A DNA stretch of 64,000 nucleotides. It comes from Prunus persica (lineage: Eukaryota > Streptophyta > Magnoliopsida > Rosales > Rosaceae). Below are positions 1 to 11,745 of this stretch, one piece after another; position 1 is the stretch's first letter, and the number at the start of each line of letters is the position of its first letter. The notes beneath the pieces were generated by a model, which was not told the DNA's origin, did not search any database, and saw only the letters and a program-made list of their open reading frames with translations. The stretch is taken from NCBI RefSeq assembly GCF_000346465.2, contig NC_034013.1:2960150-3024149 (forward strand), in the 5' to 3' direction. Position numbers and translations under genes: made by a program.

Positions 1-886
1 CATGGTACCGTACATTTTCCGCTTGATCTATGTATAATATGCGTCTCAAATGGGGAATATACGTATAAGATGAGGTTCTTTTATTTATTTGTTCATAAAA
101 TGGAAAGCATGGAAGGTAATACTTGCAACTGTTCCAGCCACGCACATGAGCCACATCTGTCACTAAATGTACATTAGTTAGTACAACTAATGAAATCCCC
201 ATCCCCGAATTTCAATTACCCTTATTACCTGAGGCAACAAAGCAACAAACAAATATAAAAAATTGCCTACAAGAAGGTTCAAGCATCTGGAGAAAATTGC
301 GAAATAGGAAAGTGATAACATTTGCAAGAAGAGTTCCACTGCTAACTCAATTGCTCACTACTTTTTTCATACCAGACCCAAGCAAGCAATTCATAAGCTT
401 CTGTTCCGTTTAGCTTTCTAGTTAGTTGTACACTTCATTGTTTATGAAACCAACAAACACATGCAAAACAATAACACTCAGCTTAGAAATCAAGTCAACT
501 ATATGAACTCTCCTCTCAATCCAAACCTTCAAGGTGATTTTTTCTGTCTAATCTGTGACAATTCTTCTCTTCACATGTTCATGTTTGTGGCTAGATGAAA
601 CAACATATGCACCTATCTATTCTCTAGAATGGCAGCAAGTTTCATCATCTAAACCACTGACTTATACAAGACTAGAAAACCACAAAAGAAACACATCTAT
701 TCTTAAGGAAAAAAAAAAACTCCCACTGCTCTCACTCTAGGGCTTTAGAAAAACACATCACATCTCTTCTTTTACTTCTAGGGCTCCCACTCTACCAACT
801 TAAAAAATAATAATAAATAAACAACCATAATAAGCAAATTTCTACAATCCACATCCCAATTGAAGCTTTTACATAAGAGGCTGCAC

Positions 887-3093
887 CTGTTTAAAGATAG
901 TGCTGGTTCCAGATCCGTGAAGTCCAAGAAGGAGAAGCTTCTGAATTTTTTTCTGCTCCAAATAATTTGGAACAGTAGTATAATTGCTAGCCTCATCTCT
1001 TGGTCCTTGAGGTTGACCATGAGGCACAGGCAAAGAGAACAGGCTACAGACAAAACGAGTTGTTGCCTGTCTAGCAAAAAGCAAATAAACATGCTTCATA
1101 AAGAGAGCCATAACCAATACAGGGTCAGCGAAATCTAACTGAGTTTTCCAGTACATACCTTCTCCCAAATATTTCCTCTGATATTATTCTGACCTTCTTC
1201 CTCATAGCGTCCATCATCATAGACCCAAAAATGGGTGTCACGTGGACATTGCACATTTGCTACCTGACAGTGTAAAGAAGTACAAAAGTAAAGGCATTAA
1301 ATTAATTGCAACCAAGGCCAATAAATACAGACACAGTATTAGAGGGGCACTTATCATGTTAAAACTTAAGATGATGTCCCTCAAAAATCAATTTGAAGTG
1401 ATAGTCCAATAATAACAAACAAGTAAAGAACCCATATACATAATGACAGCAGTGCTCTTCAGCGTGGCATTTATGAAATGTGAACTGTGTCCCTGATTTG
1501 GATAATGTACACCAAGTTATTATGTACAAGAAACCTTTTAACTTCCATTGAAAAGTTACATTCCTGCTCTCATTGCTTATTATACTTTTGCATCAGCTGT
1601 TACTTCCTGTTGGTTTTAACCTCGTTAATGCACAAAAATGTACTGCTGCTATGTGATGTAAGTCCTATATGCATGGTGATGAGCCTTACATAAAGAGAAC
1701 ATATGACCAGATTATCAAAAGAAGTAAAGAAGAAGCACACTAATCTGAAATGGAATACCAGATTCATAAAACCATCAACTAAAGGGCAATCCACCATAAC
1801 CTAGTGGCTTACCACAAGCCTATAAGTTACATATCATGACATACAAAAGAAATAATAAGATACATTACCATTAACAAGTCACAGGTCTTACCCTTAGCAC
1901 CCTCAATTCAAGTTTTGTAATTTCTCGACCATTGATGTAAACCTCAGTGTTCCCATTGCTTGCATCTGGGCTAAGTTTCCCAGTGAAATTTAAGTTTGAA
2001 CTTATGATTCTATCTGGTTTTTCTCCCTCCTGCCCAATAAACAAGTTGAGATGATCAAGGGAATTCATAAAAGCCTTTTCTTTTCTTTTCAGAAATTGGA
2101 CAAGCATGTTAAATATGCACTCACCTTTCCCCATAGACCAGATTCTTTATCATACCAGTATCTGCCAGGCTTCAATTTCCGCGGAGGTAAAGGGCAACCA
2201 AGTAATTCAGCCATCTCTTCTGGCTTTAGAGGGAACCCATTCACTATCAGCTGCTCTGGTCGAAGCTGATTGGCAGAACATTCTTTTTCTGCTTTCATTA
2301 TCTGCTTGACTTCCAATGGACTGAGCAATCTGGACAATAGCCTCGACTGTTTACCCAATTTTAACCGCTTTGATTCATCAATCGGCTCACCAATGCAGGT
2401 CACACACTTACGCCCTTCAGGCATTGAACCCATTGCCCTAAGCACACAATTGCTGCAATACTTAGCATCACAAACCAGGCATGACTCTTTCGTTTCCCAC
2501 TTTGCTTTTCGGCACCGATAACAAACTCTACTTTTTTTCTTCTTTTTCTCCTTAGAAACCCCAACATAAGCGGTAAAAACTGGCTGCTCTACATCAACCT
2601 CTTTCCTCTGAGACCTATCAACCGTATTAAAAGTGACAACTGGAGCTCGCTTTACTTCATTGGAAACTTGTTTGGGATGGATGCCTGGAGGATTATGGAC
2701 TGAACCTGGAGAAGCTGAAGGTGAGGCTGAAGAAAAATCAGGGTTTTGCAAGACAGACACTACAGACTCTGAGCTTCCTGATACCCTTGGACTTTGAGTA
2801 GGGGAGCTTGTGACACCAGCAATGCGAGACACGGGCAGAGGAATCGGTTCGATAACTGGAGGACCCATATTGGTAACTGATCTTTGTGATTCAGATAGAG
2901 GTTCTGCAGTTGGGATTGCACGTGAACTAACATCAAGGGGTTCAACCCTAGGGACATCATAAGAGACAGGAGGGCCTACATACTCCATAGCTATAGAGTA
3001 ATCAAGATCAGAAGCATCTTCAGGGATTGAAGCACCTGGTGGGAGCATCTTCCTCACCAATTCCCTCCAGCTCTCTCCCTCCTTTTGCTCCAT
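887..3093 (-). CDS. XLG3: Extra-large G protein (XLG3-like), 5' part of gene
   Basis: Plant-specific extra-large G-alpha protein that works with G-beta/gamma in defence, hormone and root signalling, at the plasma membrane and in the nucleus. Four exons are seen: 2125-3093, 1892-2029, 1159-1263 and 887-1066. All are GT-AG and phase 0, giving the first 464 residues. The rest lies left of the window. Exon 1 has the XLG3-type N-terminus (MLPPG near residue 16, [12 protein letters not shown] near 44), a basic cluster at about 181-188 that suits a nuclear signal, and a Cys-rich block of four CxxC pairs at 191-233. Exon 4 carries the start of the G-alpha domain; its P-loop GLHGSGTST (453-461) has Thr where classical G-alpha has Lys, as XLGs are known to vary. 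The start is the first ATG of the frame and agrees with the family. XLG1 and XLG2 have different N-termini as I recall them, so XLG3 is favoured; its position next to the PPR and PMK genes supports this. Confidence 0.9.
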
Positions 3094-3382
3094 TTACTTC
3101 TCTACGGTACCAAATTCCTCTATCCTCAATAATGGTCTGAAAATATGACTTCTTCGAAATGAAAAACACCATATAAGTAATAACTGTGCTACAATCTAAG
3201 ATAATCCAAATAAAAAGCTTTGGTTTCCTTCTAACATAATACAACACCACAAATGCTACAATCTCAAAAAGATGCACAGCTACTAATATCAGCAAAATCA
3301 AGTTGAAGTAATAACTTGTATCAGGTTTTGGTGATGTGCCACTTTTAGAACCCGTAATAGTCTCCGGGCAGCCGCAATCCAA

Positions 3383-3860
3383 CTGTCATCCTTTGAATTC
3401 AGAAACTAATCAAACATTTGGACCAAATGAAAAATGAGACCACATTCAACATTTTCAGAGTCCACAGATAACTTTCAAGCAAAACCGGACAAAAACCATC
3501 AAGATTTGATCAATTTACAGTCAAAACCAGGCGTACAACTTGGAAATAATAAAAGTTTTTTAAAGCTTGAAAGCTGTAGGAACCATAAACAGACTATCTT
3601 ACTATAGTGGTTCAAACAGTTGACAAAATCAGAGTCAAACAAACTGTAAATAGAAAAAAGCCCAGCACACCCCTAGAACCACAGAGCAAAGACTGATTCA
3701 AAGAGAAATAAATTATTCACCAATCTAAAAAGAAAAGGAATCAGAAAGGAAAATGATAAATTTCCCTTTGAGTATATATTCTACTTTTTTACTTGCAAAA
3801 AAAAATTATTCTACTTTTGGAGGTTGTTTACTTGAACCCAACAAACACATAAAAGCTTGA

Positions 3861-3891
<31 letters not shown>

Positions 3892-3899
3892 TCAAATAC
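3383..3899 (-). other. Probable 5'-UTR intron of XLG3
   Basis: Upstream of the XLG3 start there is a good minus-strand donor (CCAG|GTATTT, exon edge 3900) and an acceptor (GACAG|TTGG, exon edge 3382). They would remove 517 bp and leave 3094-3382 as leader joined to an exon beginning at or beyond 4009. Leader introns are common in this family. The call rests only on splice consensus; transcript reads are needed to confirm it. Confidence 0.5.
3859..3892. repeat. (GA)n microsatellite, XLG3 leader region
   Basis: Interrupted GA dinucleotide tract just inside the proposed leader intron of XLG3. A second tract lies at 4070-4096. GA/CT tracts near plant starts can bind BPC/GAGA-binding factors, but no function is shown here. 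Confidence 0.85.
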
Positions 3900-3964
3900 C
3901 TGGAAAGGGACCAAATGAAAGGGAATCTGGGATTAAAATCTAAGAAGCATTTTGCTTTCTGAGC

Positions 3965-4009
3965 TTAAGCAAAAGGTAAAGCTTCTTCTGCAAATCTACC
4001 AAAGCTCAT
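3965..4009 (-). promoter_or_regulatory. Possible 14-codon upstream ORF in XLG3 leader
   Basis: In the likely first leader exon of XLG3 there is an ATG at 4007-4009 with an in-frame TAA at 3965-3967, giving a 14-residue peptide. A second ATG closer to the donor opens only five codons. Neither reaches the main start. If they lie in the mature transcript they could reduce translation of XLG3. The transcription start is unknown, so this is tentative. Confidence 0.3.
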
Positions 4010-4069
4010 GAGAGGAGGGGGGAGAGTAATGAGAGAGACAGGAGAAAGGCAGGTTTTGAAGCACAAGAT

Positions 4070-4096
4070 GAGAGAGAGAGAGGGAGAGAGAGAGGG
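4070..4096. repeat. (GA)n microsatellite upstream of XLG3
   Basis: Short interrupted GA tract about 1 kb upstream of the XLG3 start codon, near the likely transcription start region. Confidence 0.8.
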
Positions 4097-4099
4097 ACC

Positions 4100-5093
4100 C
4101 ACAGTTGCAGTTGTATCGCTCTGGCATTTATCGCTCTACACAGTTTTATGACCAAAAAAAAAAATCGCTCTACACAGTTTCACAGTAATGACGAACGAGA
4201 AAGACAGTTCGGCTCGTGGGAGAGGTTTTCTGAATTGCCACGCGCCCGTATAGGCGACTAGTAATTTTGTGAGAAACACAGCCCCACGGCCAAGATATTT
4301 TTCACTTTCTCTCACTTGTCCGTGGAGAGCGAGATAAAATAAAATATCAAAAATGATAAAAATATGACTACACCACTTTACTCTTTGAATTTCGTGAAAT
4401 TTATACAATTTTTTAAGGAAATGTTAGCAACTTTCTCTTTTAGAAATTTTTCATTTTTCTTATGACATGTATCCTCTTTACACTTAAAAAAATGTCATTA
4501 ATGTATGTTACATATTATCTTTTGTTTTCTAAATTTACGTTTATTAATTATATTAAATTTTATGTTTCCTTTAATTTATCTAAAAAAATTTAATAACTTT
4601 CTTGTAACCTTATTTAATAAAGAGAAAACTTGAAAGAAAATATCAGTTTTTTTTTTTCAAAAGAAAAAATCTGAGTAATAAAGCCATAATTTTGTGGCAC
4701 ATAACAATTTTGAAAGAAAAACATCACTTCAAAGACCACAACCAAGTAAACAGCAAAAAAATGACGTTTTTTCTTACTTAAATTTTTAATAAGGTGATAA
4801 GGTCATCTCTAACCATGTTGGGGCTAAACTCAAATTTTTACCCTCCAAAATACAACTATTCATGTATTTTCAGGACTCAAAATTTTTTTGCTCCAACCTT
4901 GTAGACTCATAATTTGAGTCCGCAACTTTATTAAATTATTTAAGGATGATTAACCCCTAAATTTTTTTTTCTTGTTAAATTTTCTTGACATTATTTTTAT
5001 TTCAACACTCGTGATTTAATTTTCTAAACATTTTTACCTAAAAAAATTAAAATTCCAAAATATAATAGAATTTCAATTTTTTTTTTTTAAACA
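4100..5093. other. AT-rich spacer upstream of XLG3
   Basis: No coding sequence is recognised. The stretch holds poly-A and poly-T runs. Around 4800-4925 a short segment repeats related wording (a 'ggctaaactcaaattttt' block and a 'ggactcaaaattttttt' block) that may be a decayed MITE, but I could not define its ends. The XLG3 promoter should lie near 4000-4300. Confidence 0.5.
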
Positions 5094-6106
5094 TGAAAAT
5101 ACATGTAGGATATCTATATATGCCTGGAGAAGGTTAAACAAGCTAATTCGAATTTTTTGCAATAAATAATGATCAACCTTTGAAGCAAGATTGATATTAG
5201 TTATCAATCCTGAGATGTATAAAGCTTAAAATAAAAGAACACGCAGAGAATTATTTTACGTGGTAAAACTCCACCTCTGGGAAAAATCTACGGGACTCTT
5301 CAGTTCAACTCAAATCCACTATAGAACGATGATTACAAGAAATACTCACACACTTATCCTAGACTCATTCTAGATAATGTTTACCGACTTCTTCGTAACT
5401 CAACTTCTGTCACGGGATGATCTTCGACACTCCTTATGTTGAACGTAATACTGGCCACGATTACTTCAAGCTCGCCGGAGGAAAACCGCCACCACGGTCT
5501 TGGTGCACTCAACTGTATGAGTCACCGACATGCATATGAATGCAATATGAATGATTAAAGTGTTTGATAAATCACCAAGTAAACATGGAACAATTGATGA
5601 TTTATCTCAAATATGTGCACAACAACTTTTGCTTCAGAATTCTATATGCTCAACCTAATATCAAAAACCGTATGAAACCAAAGAGATGCAAGCTGCTTTT
5701 AATCAAAGCTTCCTATACCTAGTCAGATGACCGCACACGAGTACCAAACCCACTTCAATTATAACTATGAACTTTTAGCTTAATTTGGACTCTTAAGAAG
5801 ACCACAATTGGTTTTCCAACATGAATATTAGTTGAATATGGATTCTTATTGAAAAACGCCAACCAATCAATTTTTAATAGAAAAACAATATCTATTAAAA
5901 CAAAAAACTCAAACTAGGAATCCTATAATGAATGCATGATTATGTCATGATTTACCTGAAATCAAGTTTCTCATATCGGTCAAGTCAAGCCTCGGATGTA
6001 TGGGGTTGAATGAGTTGTGCCAAAACTTCCAGTAACAATTCTTCACACACTAATTTTCAACCTATGCTAGAGTCTAGGAAATGACAACACTATTTTCATA
6101 CTAACA
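5094..6106 (-). mobile_element. Copia-type 3' LTR with polypurine tract
   Basis: A 1013-bp LTR running TG...CA. Just outside its right end, read on the minus strand, is a polypurine tract (AAAGGGGGAGAT, 6107-6118) leading into TGTTAG, as at Copia 3' LTRs. So this is the 3' LTR of a minus-strand element whose internal part survives only to about 6260-6350. The bases next to the left end (AAACA, 5089-5093) do not recur at the right end, as expected for a partial element. A second copy of the same LTR, with near-identical outer parts, lies at 57910-58902. Confidence 0.8.
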
Positions 6107-6350
6107 ATCTCCCCCTTTGGCATTTCCTAGACAAAACACATATTACAACTCAAAAGAAATTGCATGGGATTAAACAAATGAAATCCTACTCTAAATTAGA
6201 AGCTCTGAATCCCTGCACATTATGAATGACTTTCTAGAGTTAGTTCCCGTACTATTAGGATCCGATTAGAGTTCATTCAGGTATATGCTTCCACTCTGAT
6301 GCTCTAATACTATCCCTCTTCGCTTATTTTGCCTTTTGTCTATTTGTGTT
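6107..6350 (-). mobile_element. Remnant of Copia internal region
   Basis: Non-coding sequence next to the polypurine tract of the LTR at 5094-6106. It probably is the last internal part of that element. It is cut at 6350 by the solo LTR insertion, and sequence from 8716 onward may continue it. No domain can be read. Confidence 0.45.
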
Positions 6351-8715
6351 TGAAAGGACCCGCCCCGAATTTTCTCAAAATCCGAGACGAACCCTTTGGA
6401 ATTTCTGACATCACCCCGATGCCAGGCCCACTTACTAAAAACCGAGACTTCCTGCCGAAATTTCGGCAGAGTCTCCCCTATAATTTGGACATTTCCCAAA
6501 ATTTCAACCTGCATGAAAACGCATTTAATATTCCCAACTGGCAGCATGCACAATATAATTTCATGCAATTCACACAAATGGCCTTCGGCCTTCCAATAAT
6601 TCTTAACCGATTACCAAACAATTCAAATACCAAAAATGACTAATATTTAGTCTGCGGCTGCGCCTAATAACCTTAGGCTGCCTACGTACCCTCCTTGAGG
6701 GATCAAGCCACACGTAGTTCTTCCATAAAACCCAGTTCTACATTTGGGCGATACCTTATTTCATTTCTCTGTATTTCACATAATCTCCCCATACGCCGGT
6801 ACAACCAACGCCACGTATGGGGCCTGTCAACACGCCGGATAACCTACGCCACGTGCGACCATGCCATACTATCATAATATCTCTCCATACGCCGGTACAA
6901 CCAACGCCACGTATGGGGTCTGTCTCAACTCCGGATAACCTACGCCACGCGAGACCTGCACATCATATCACATAACTCCCCATACGCCGGTACAACCAAC
7001 GCCACGTATGGGGCCTGTCCCAACGCCGGATAACCTACGCCACGCGGGACCTCAATATCATATCACAAATCTCCCCATACGCCGGTACAACCAACGCCAC
7101 GTATGGGGTCTGTCGACACGTCGGATAACCTACGCCACGTGCGACCTCAACACAATATCACAATAGCTCCCCATACGCCGGTACAACCAACGCCACGTAT
7201 GGGGTCTGTCCCAACGCCGGATAACCTACGCCACGCGGGACCTAACTTTCACTTGGTGGTACTTGTAGTGAATCCAAAATCCGGGGAGGTACTTACAGTA
7301 GTGCGTATAGCACTCTAAACTGACATTCTAGACTCTGTTGTACCCTTGTACAACCATATATAATTTATATAATAATTCTAATATTGTGTAACCCTCCACA
7401 ATAGTCTAGCTCCCGATAATCCCCCCTGGAAGGGTGAGATTACTCCGGGAGACTCACGATCAACCAAGGGTCAAACTACTCTAACCCTGGTCAAACGGAC
7501 CTGCGGAACCCACGACCTCCAATTTCTGATCCGAAGGTCCCTATGGGTTCTACCAGGTACAGGACACTTGTCTTGCCAGTTTGGTTCAGATCGGACGGTC
7601 GGATCGCTCACGATCGTACGATCTGACGGTTAATATAAAATATAAACTTTAAAATTATTATTCGGAACATCCGGGGTTCCGATTCACGATCCGTGAATTC
7701 CTACACGATCCTAGAAATACCTAGATTAACATATATTAAATTTGGGACCATCCGACGGTCCCAACCTATCGAACCTGGATAACGCATAATATGCGATTAT
7801 CCGTTCGATAGTCAAACGACGTCCGAATTGAGATCCGCAAAATCCTACGCACTCGTGACAACCTAAGGATCTCATCGGAACACAGTGCTATTTTTCTACA
7901 GTGCCCATGCGCCGCCGCACGCGCCGGTAGCGCGTGGGTGCCCAAAGCGATAACGCTTGGCCGGAAAATCTCAAAACCACGGCTCCAAACTCCTACCCTA
8001 GGTAAAACACCCTATTTGGAGCCACTTTTGTTCTTGGACCTACCCCAAAAAGTGGCCGAAAATGGCCGATCACGGCGGCTGAAGTTTCGGCCGATTTTCA
8101 ATTCGAAAATCGAGTGATCTAGAGATCGAATCGATCAAAACCCAACCAACAGGCAGCTAGAACAGCTCGAGAGGTTCAAGATCCATACCTGGGTCGACGG
8201 AAATGGTGGCCGGAGGAGGGAGATCGACGACGTTGAAGTTTCGACGACTTCCCGGCAGTTTTCTGCATTTTCCGGCCAGCACAGGCCACATCGCCGGCGG
8301 GGAACGGTCGGGAAAGGAAGGAGGGACGACGGCGGTTCGAACGCCACCGGTCCCGTGGCCGGTGGTGCCCTGTGGTGGCGCCGGCGCCTCTTGGAAGGCG
8401 ACGGCAGCGAAACGGGAGAGAGGAGAAAGAGAGAGGTCGCGCGGGAGAGAGAGAGAGAGAGAAAGAGAAAATCAGATTTTTATAAAAATCCCATTTCGAA
8501 ATATTTACGATTGTGCCACTGAGTTTCTTTTGATCATATCTCTCTCGTTACAACTCCGATTCGAGCCCACTACGTGTCTATGAACTCGTCTCAGTACGAC
8601 CTATCCAAAAATACAAGTCGCGGTCCCAAACTCTCTCCGGTTAAAAATATGACTAAAATACCCTTAAATAATTAAATAATTAAATAAGGGTAAAATTTGG
8701 GGTCGGGGTGTTACA
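6351..8715 (-). mobile_element. Solo LTR, Gypsy-like, 2365 bp
   Basis: A sharply bounded element: on the plus strand it starts TGAAAGGACCC and ends GGGGTGTTACA, and it is flanked on both sides by GTGTT (6346-6350 and 8716-8720), an exact 5-bp target duplication. Read on the minus strand it begins TGTAACACCCCGACCC, a start I associate with large chromovirus-type Gypsy LTRs. No internal region or second LTR is present, so this is a solo LTR left by LTR-LTR recombination. It contains a five-unit tandem hairpin repeat (6787-7243) and a GA-rich stretch near 8405-8470. A degraded relative in opposite orientation lies at 9803-11070. Confidence 0.9.
6787..7243. repeat. Five-unit tandem double-hairpin repeat
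   Basis: Five units start at 6787, 6893, 6978, 7073 and 7168 (spacings 106, 85, 95 and 95 bp). Each unit has hairpin A with 9-bp arms (CCCCATACG / CGTATGGGG, 18-base loop), then hairpin B with arms that differ between units: GTCTC/GAGAC in unit 2, GTCCC/GGGAC in units 3 and 5, and a GTC..CAC / GTG.GAC form in units 1 and 4. The loops of A and B are alike (GCCGG...AACC.ACGCCACG), so a unit looks like a doubled older hairpin. The array lies within the solo LTR. It is not a CRISPR: repeats and spacers are not distinct and the host is a plant. Confidence 0.9.
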
Positions 8716-9802
8716 GTGTTCTTATAATTCAAAAGAAATGCTTTATTAGTTGTCTAGGGATTTGATCCTGGGATATTACAATGTTGTCCTTGATATACAT
8801 TTGTATTAAGTGCAACTTATTTTGCAGTATCTTGATCATATCATAAATGCAACTAGGTCTAGTTATAGTATGAGTTGGCGATCAGAACGTATATGGATAG
8901 AACTTATAGTGGGGTCTCGAAAAACAAGTAATTTCTGCTAGGCCTTTATTCTTTTTTTAGGGATGATCGCATACTTATTGATAAGCATATGACCATTTCT
9001 AAAATGCTTCTTCAAGATATTATTTATCTTGTATGTTATTCATCTTATATAAATAATCCAGCTCCTTGATTGAAGTTCATACTTAATGTCATCATATGAT
9101 TTCATTATGATCAAGAAAATTACTTTTTAACTTTCACCATTGCTACGTGGTTGGTGTATCACACCATCAATCAACTTCTTGGAACTTTAAAATGTGGTGA
9201 GCTGATAAAAGCAGTTGAATTGTCACTTTGTTTGATAATTCACTTATGGTTTGTAATCATTCAATTTACTTGTTTTGCAACAAGTATCTATTAACTTCTT
9301 TAATAGATATGACAACTTTTAGTTCGTTTATCAAATTATAAGGTTCTAAACTTTACGTTTGAGATAACAATTTCAACTATCATTGTTGTTCAATTTGACC
9401 TTTCAATATTGTTATCCTTGGGGTATGGCATGAGGAGGAATTTTAATGACTTATCATAAAAGATTATACTTTATTTACCCTTTAAAGCTCTTTAACCTTT
9501 TAATAGATTTATTGTTCAAGCATTAACCATTTATAACATATAAAAGAGTGTTGATGCCCTTGACATATTTCCCTTTTCTCTGCTTTCTTGAAATCCTAAA
9601 CCTTTTAGATTTCATATTAGGCTTTCGTCCGACCGAGAGCGATCATTTGGTGAATGCTATAGAAAGGATAATGGACACAATTGTATTATTACTTAGATAT
9701 ATCTTATACAAATTATATGATTTCTATTATAGTTCTAAACTTCAGAGTGTTTGGATTTCTCAATCTTTACATGCAACTCATAGGCAAGAATTGGAACATT
9801 TT
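8716..9802. other. AT-rich stretch, no gene recognised
   Basis: Sequence between two LTRs. It may continue the broken Copia-type element at its left. A 96-residue open frame (9548-9838) is hydrophobic and AT-driven and runs across the LTR start at 9803, so I do not treat it as a gene. Confidence 0.5.
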
Positions 9803-11070
9803 TGTAACACCCTGACCCAACAAATTGTTTCTAATTAATTATTTCATTGAGTAGTTACATGTTTTCCCTTGGGAGTATGGGCACTTTAGTCCTTTTTGTT
9901 CGGAAAGGAACTTGGAGAATTGAGTAGCATCATTGCGTAAAGCTCATTAATACGAGTTCGCAGCTAGGCGGCATGCTCAATTCCGATTTAAAATAAAGAA
10001 GTTATAATCTACTTAAGTGCAATGACACAACCGTAAATATTGCGAAATTCCAATTTAAGTAACATATCACATTCCTTTTTGTGGAATTTCTCTCTCTCCT
10101 CGCTCGCGTGACCCTCTCCTTCTTTGGGAAATAGACTGACTTGTTTGGCCGACGTTTTCTCCTCCATCCGGTACGGCCGGCGACGCCACGACCCACAAAA
10201 CGTTCGTCTCTTCCTACTCTACATGTCCATACCCATTTTCACCTTCAAAACTCTACGATTGGTCGGGATTTCGGACTGGAACCGAGCGAAAACCTTATAT
10301 CATCACTGGCAATGTTTGTATGATTTCCGGCGATTCCGGCGACCAAAATTGGCAAACCACATATGAAACTACATACTCTCATCATGCTCTACATATTTAT
10401 GTGCTTGGTTTGGGTTAATTTTGAGGATTTATAGATCAATTTCTAACCCCCCAATTATACCAACGGTTTCAACTTCGTTCCGGCTTGTTTTGGTCAGTTT
10501 TTGGCCGTGGTCCATGAACAGATATTGCGCCTATTATACGATATCTGGGTTAGATAGGTTCAGACCGTTCGATCGGTTCCAATTTCAATTATGTTGTTCA
10601 CAGTACCACTAAGATTGTGTAGGAACTTTCAGATCGGAAATTGGAGGTCGTGGGCCCCGCATGCCCAATTGACCAATATGGAAAGTTTGACCGCGAAGTT
10701 GACCATGAGTCTTCTGAGATTGTCTCATTCTTCGGGAAGTACTAGAATGACTCTATAAACCTTCTTAAAGGTTGTGCACACTTCGAGACCCGTGAACTAA
10801 AGTTTTGAGTTAAAGTTCGTTGTTGGGTACGTTTGTTAATTAAGACCGTTTATTCTCTCGGATAGGTACCCACACTTTGCATACTCCAGAGAAGGAGCCC
10901 TCTCAGAGTTGAACAACATTGAACTTGTTGTGAATGGACTTTGTTTTCAAATGAATATTATTTTCATATTGGCAAGTGTATGCATAACTGTGTTTTGGTC
11001 GGGTTTGAAATGTGATTTGATTGGAAATTGGTTTATTTGGAGTTGATGAGATGATGGTATTTCCACGGAT
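9803..11070 (+). mobile_element. Degraded Gypsy-like LTR, opposite orientation
   Basis: Begins TGTAACACCCTGACCC, like the minus-strand start of the solo LTR at 6351-8715. It also shares later blocks with it: a 'caatgacacaaccgtaaata' stretch near 10019 corresponds to 'ggcacaatcgtaaata' there, and a 'ggataggtaccca' block near 10860 to 'gtaagtacctcccc'. The right end is approximate because no CA end or target duplication was found; the copy seems truncated and diverged. Confidence 0.6.
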
Positions 11071-11583
11071 TATTATTTATTTATTTATTATTAAAGCATA
11101 TATGGTGCTAGCAGAAGAACCTCATCAGAGAAATAGAAAGAGGCAATTTAGAAATCCTTGAAGAATTTGTTGGACTGTGGCAGATCCAAAATTCAAGTCC
11201 ATCACTTCTCAATCAACAACTTATTTCAGTCATCACCCCCTGATCTCCTTCTTTTTTCCTTCTTTTTTTAGGGTTAAAAGATGGATTCATTCAACCGTCA
11301 CAAAGGTAACGCAAAGCCAGCAATACAATGAGAAAAAGGGGCATCAGCTGAGAACATTTGCTTTTATTACTGAATATTGGGGGTTGTGTTCACCTAATTT
11401 TACTTTGTCCCAACTTTCTAGATCTATTTTCCACATTATGTTATCAGATTTTTGTGTTAAGAAAAATACCAAATCTGAGTGCAACACCTCCATAGCTTCT
11501 TTGCTTTAGCATTTCATCTCTTGTTCAATTGTCGATGGTGAAGTTTTTCGAGAAACGTGGAGACTATCCAAATGAAAAATAAA

Positions 11584-11745
11584 GGGCTCCCATATAGAGC
11601 CTATTTGGAGGGAAAAATTCAAAGCCGCTTGACATTTTCTAATTGGTTCTTAGTGTGTTAAATTTTTTCTAAAATAAATTAGAAAATGACAAATAGCTAG
11701 TTTTGAGTTTTTACCTCCAAATAGATTCTGTATAGGTAATATAAT
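11584..11745. mobile_element. Small foldback MITE
   Basis: About 160 bp forming a long imperfect inverted repeat. The left arm (about 11584-11645) contains CTATTTGGAGG and GACATTTTCTAATT; the right arm (about 11675-11741) contains their complements AATTAGAAAATGAC and CCTCCAAATAG. The exact ends and target duplication are uncertain. It lies about 600 bp upstream of the PPR gene. Confidence 0.6.

Noticed and set aside
1..886. Further XLG3 exons at the left edge
   Set aside because: No minus-strand stretch here continues the G-alpha domain after FKQ with proper splice sites, so the next exon probably lies outside the window.
3020..3382. 120-residue open frame with three hydrophobic stretches, overlapping the XLG3 start in another frame
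   Set aside because: Its listed start is TTG, not ATG, at the proposed leader splice acceptor; upstream ATGs are not in its frame. Hydrophobicity fits chance translation of AT-rich DNA.
6787..7243. CRISPR-like regular repeats
   Set aside because: The units are continuous tandem repeats without distinct spacers, they lie inside an LTR, and the DNA is from a plant.
8203..8583. 126-residue open frame ending in RERERE
   Set aside because: It lies within the solo LTR and its end is a GA microsatellite; no domain seen.
9548..9838. 96-residue hydrophobic open frame
   Set aside because: Runs across an LTR boundary at 9803 and has no recognisable family.
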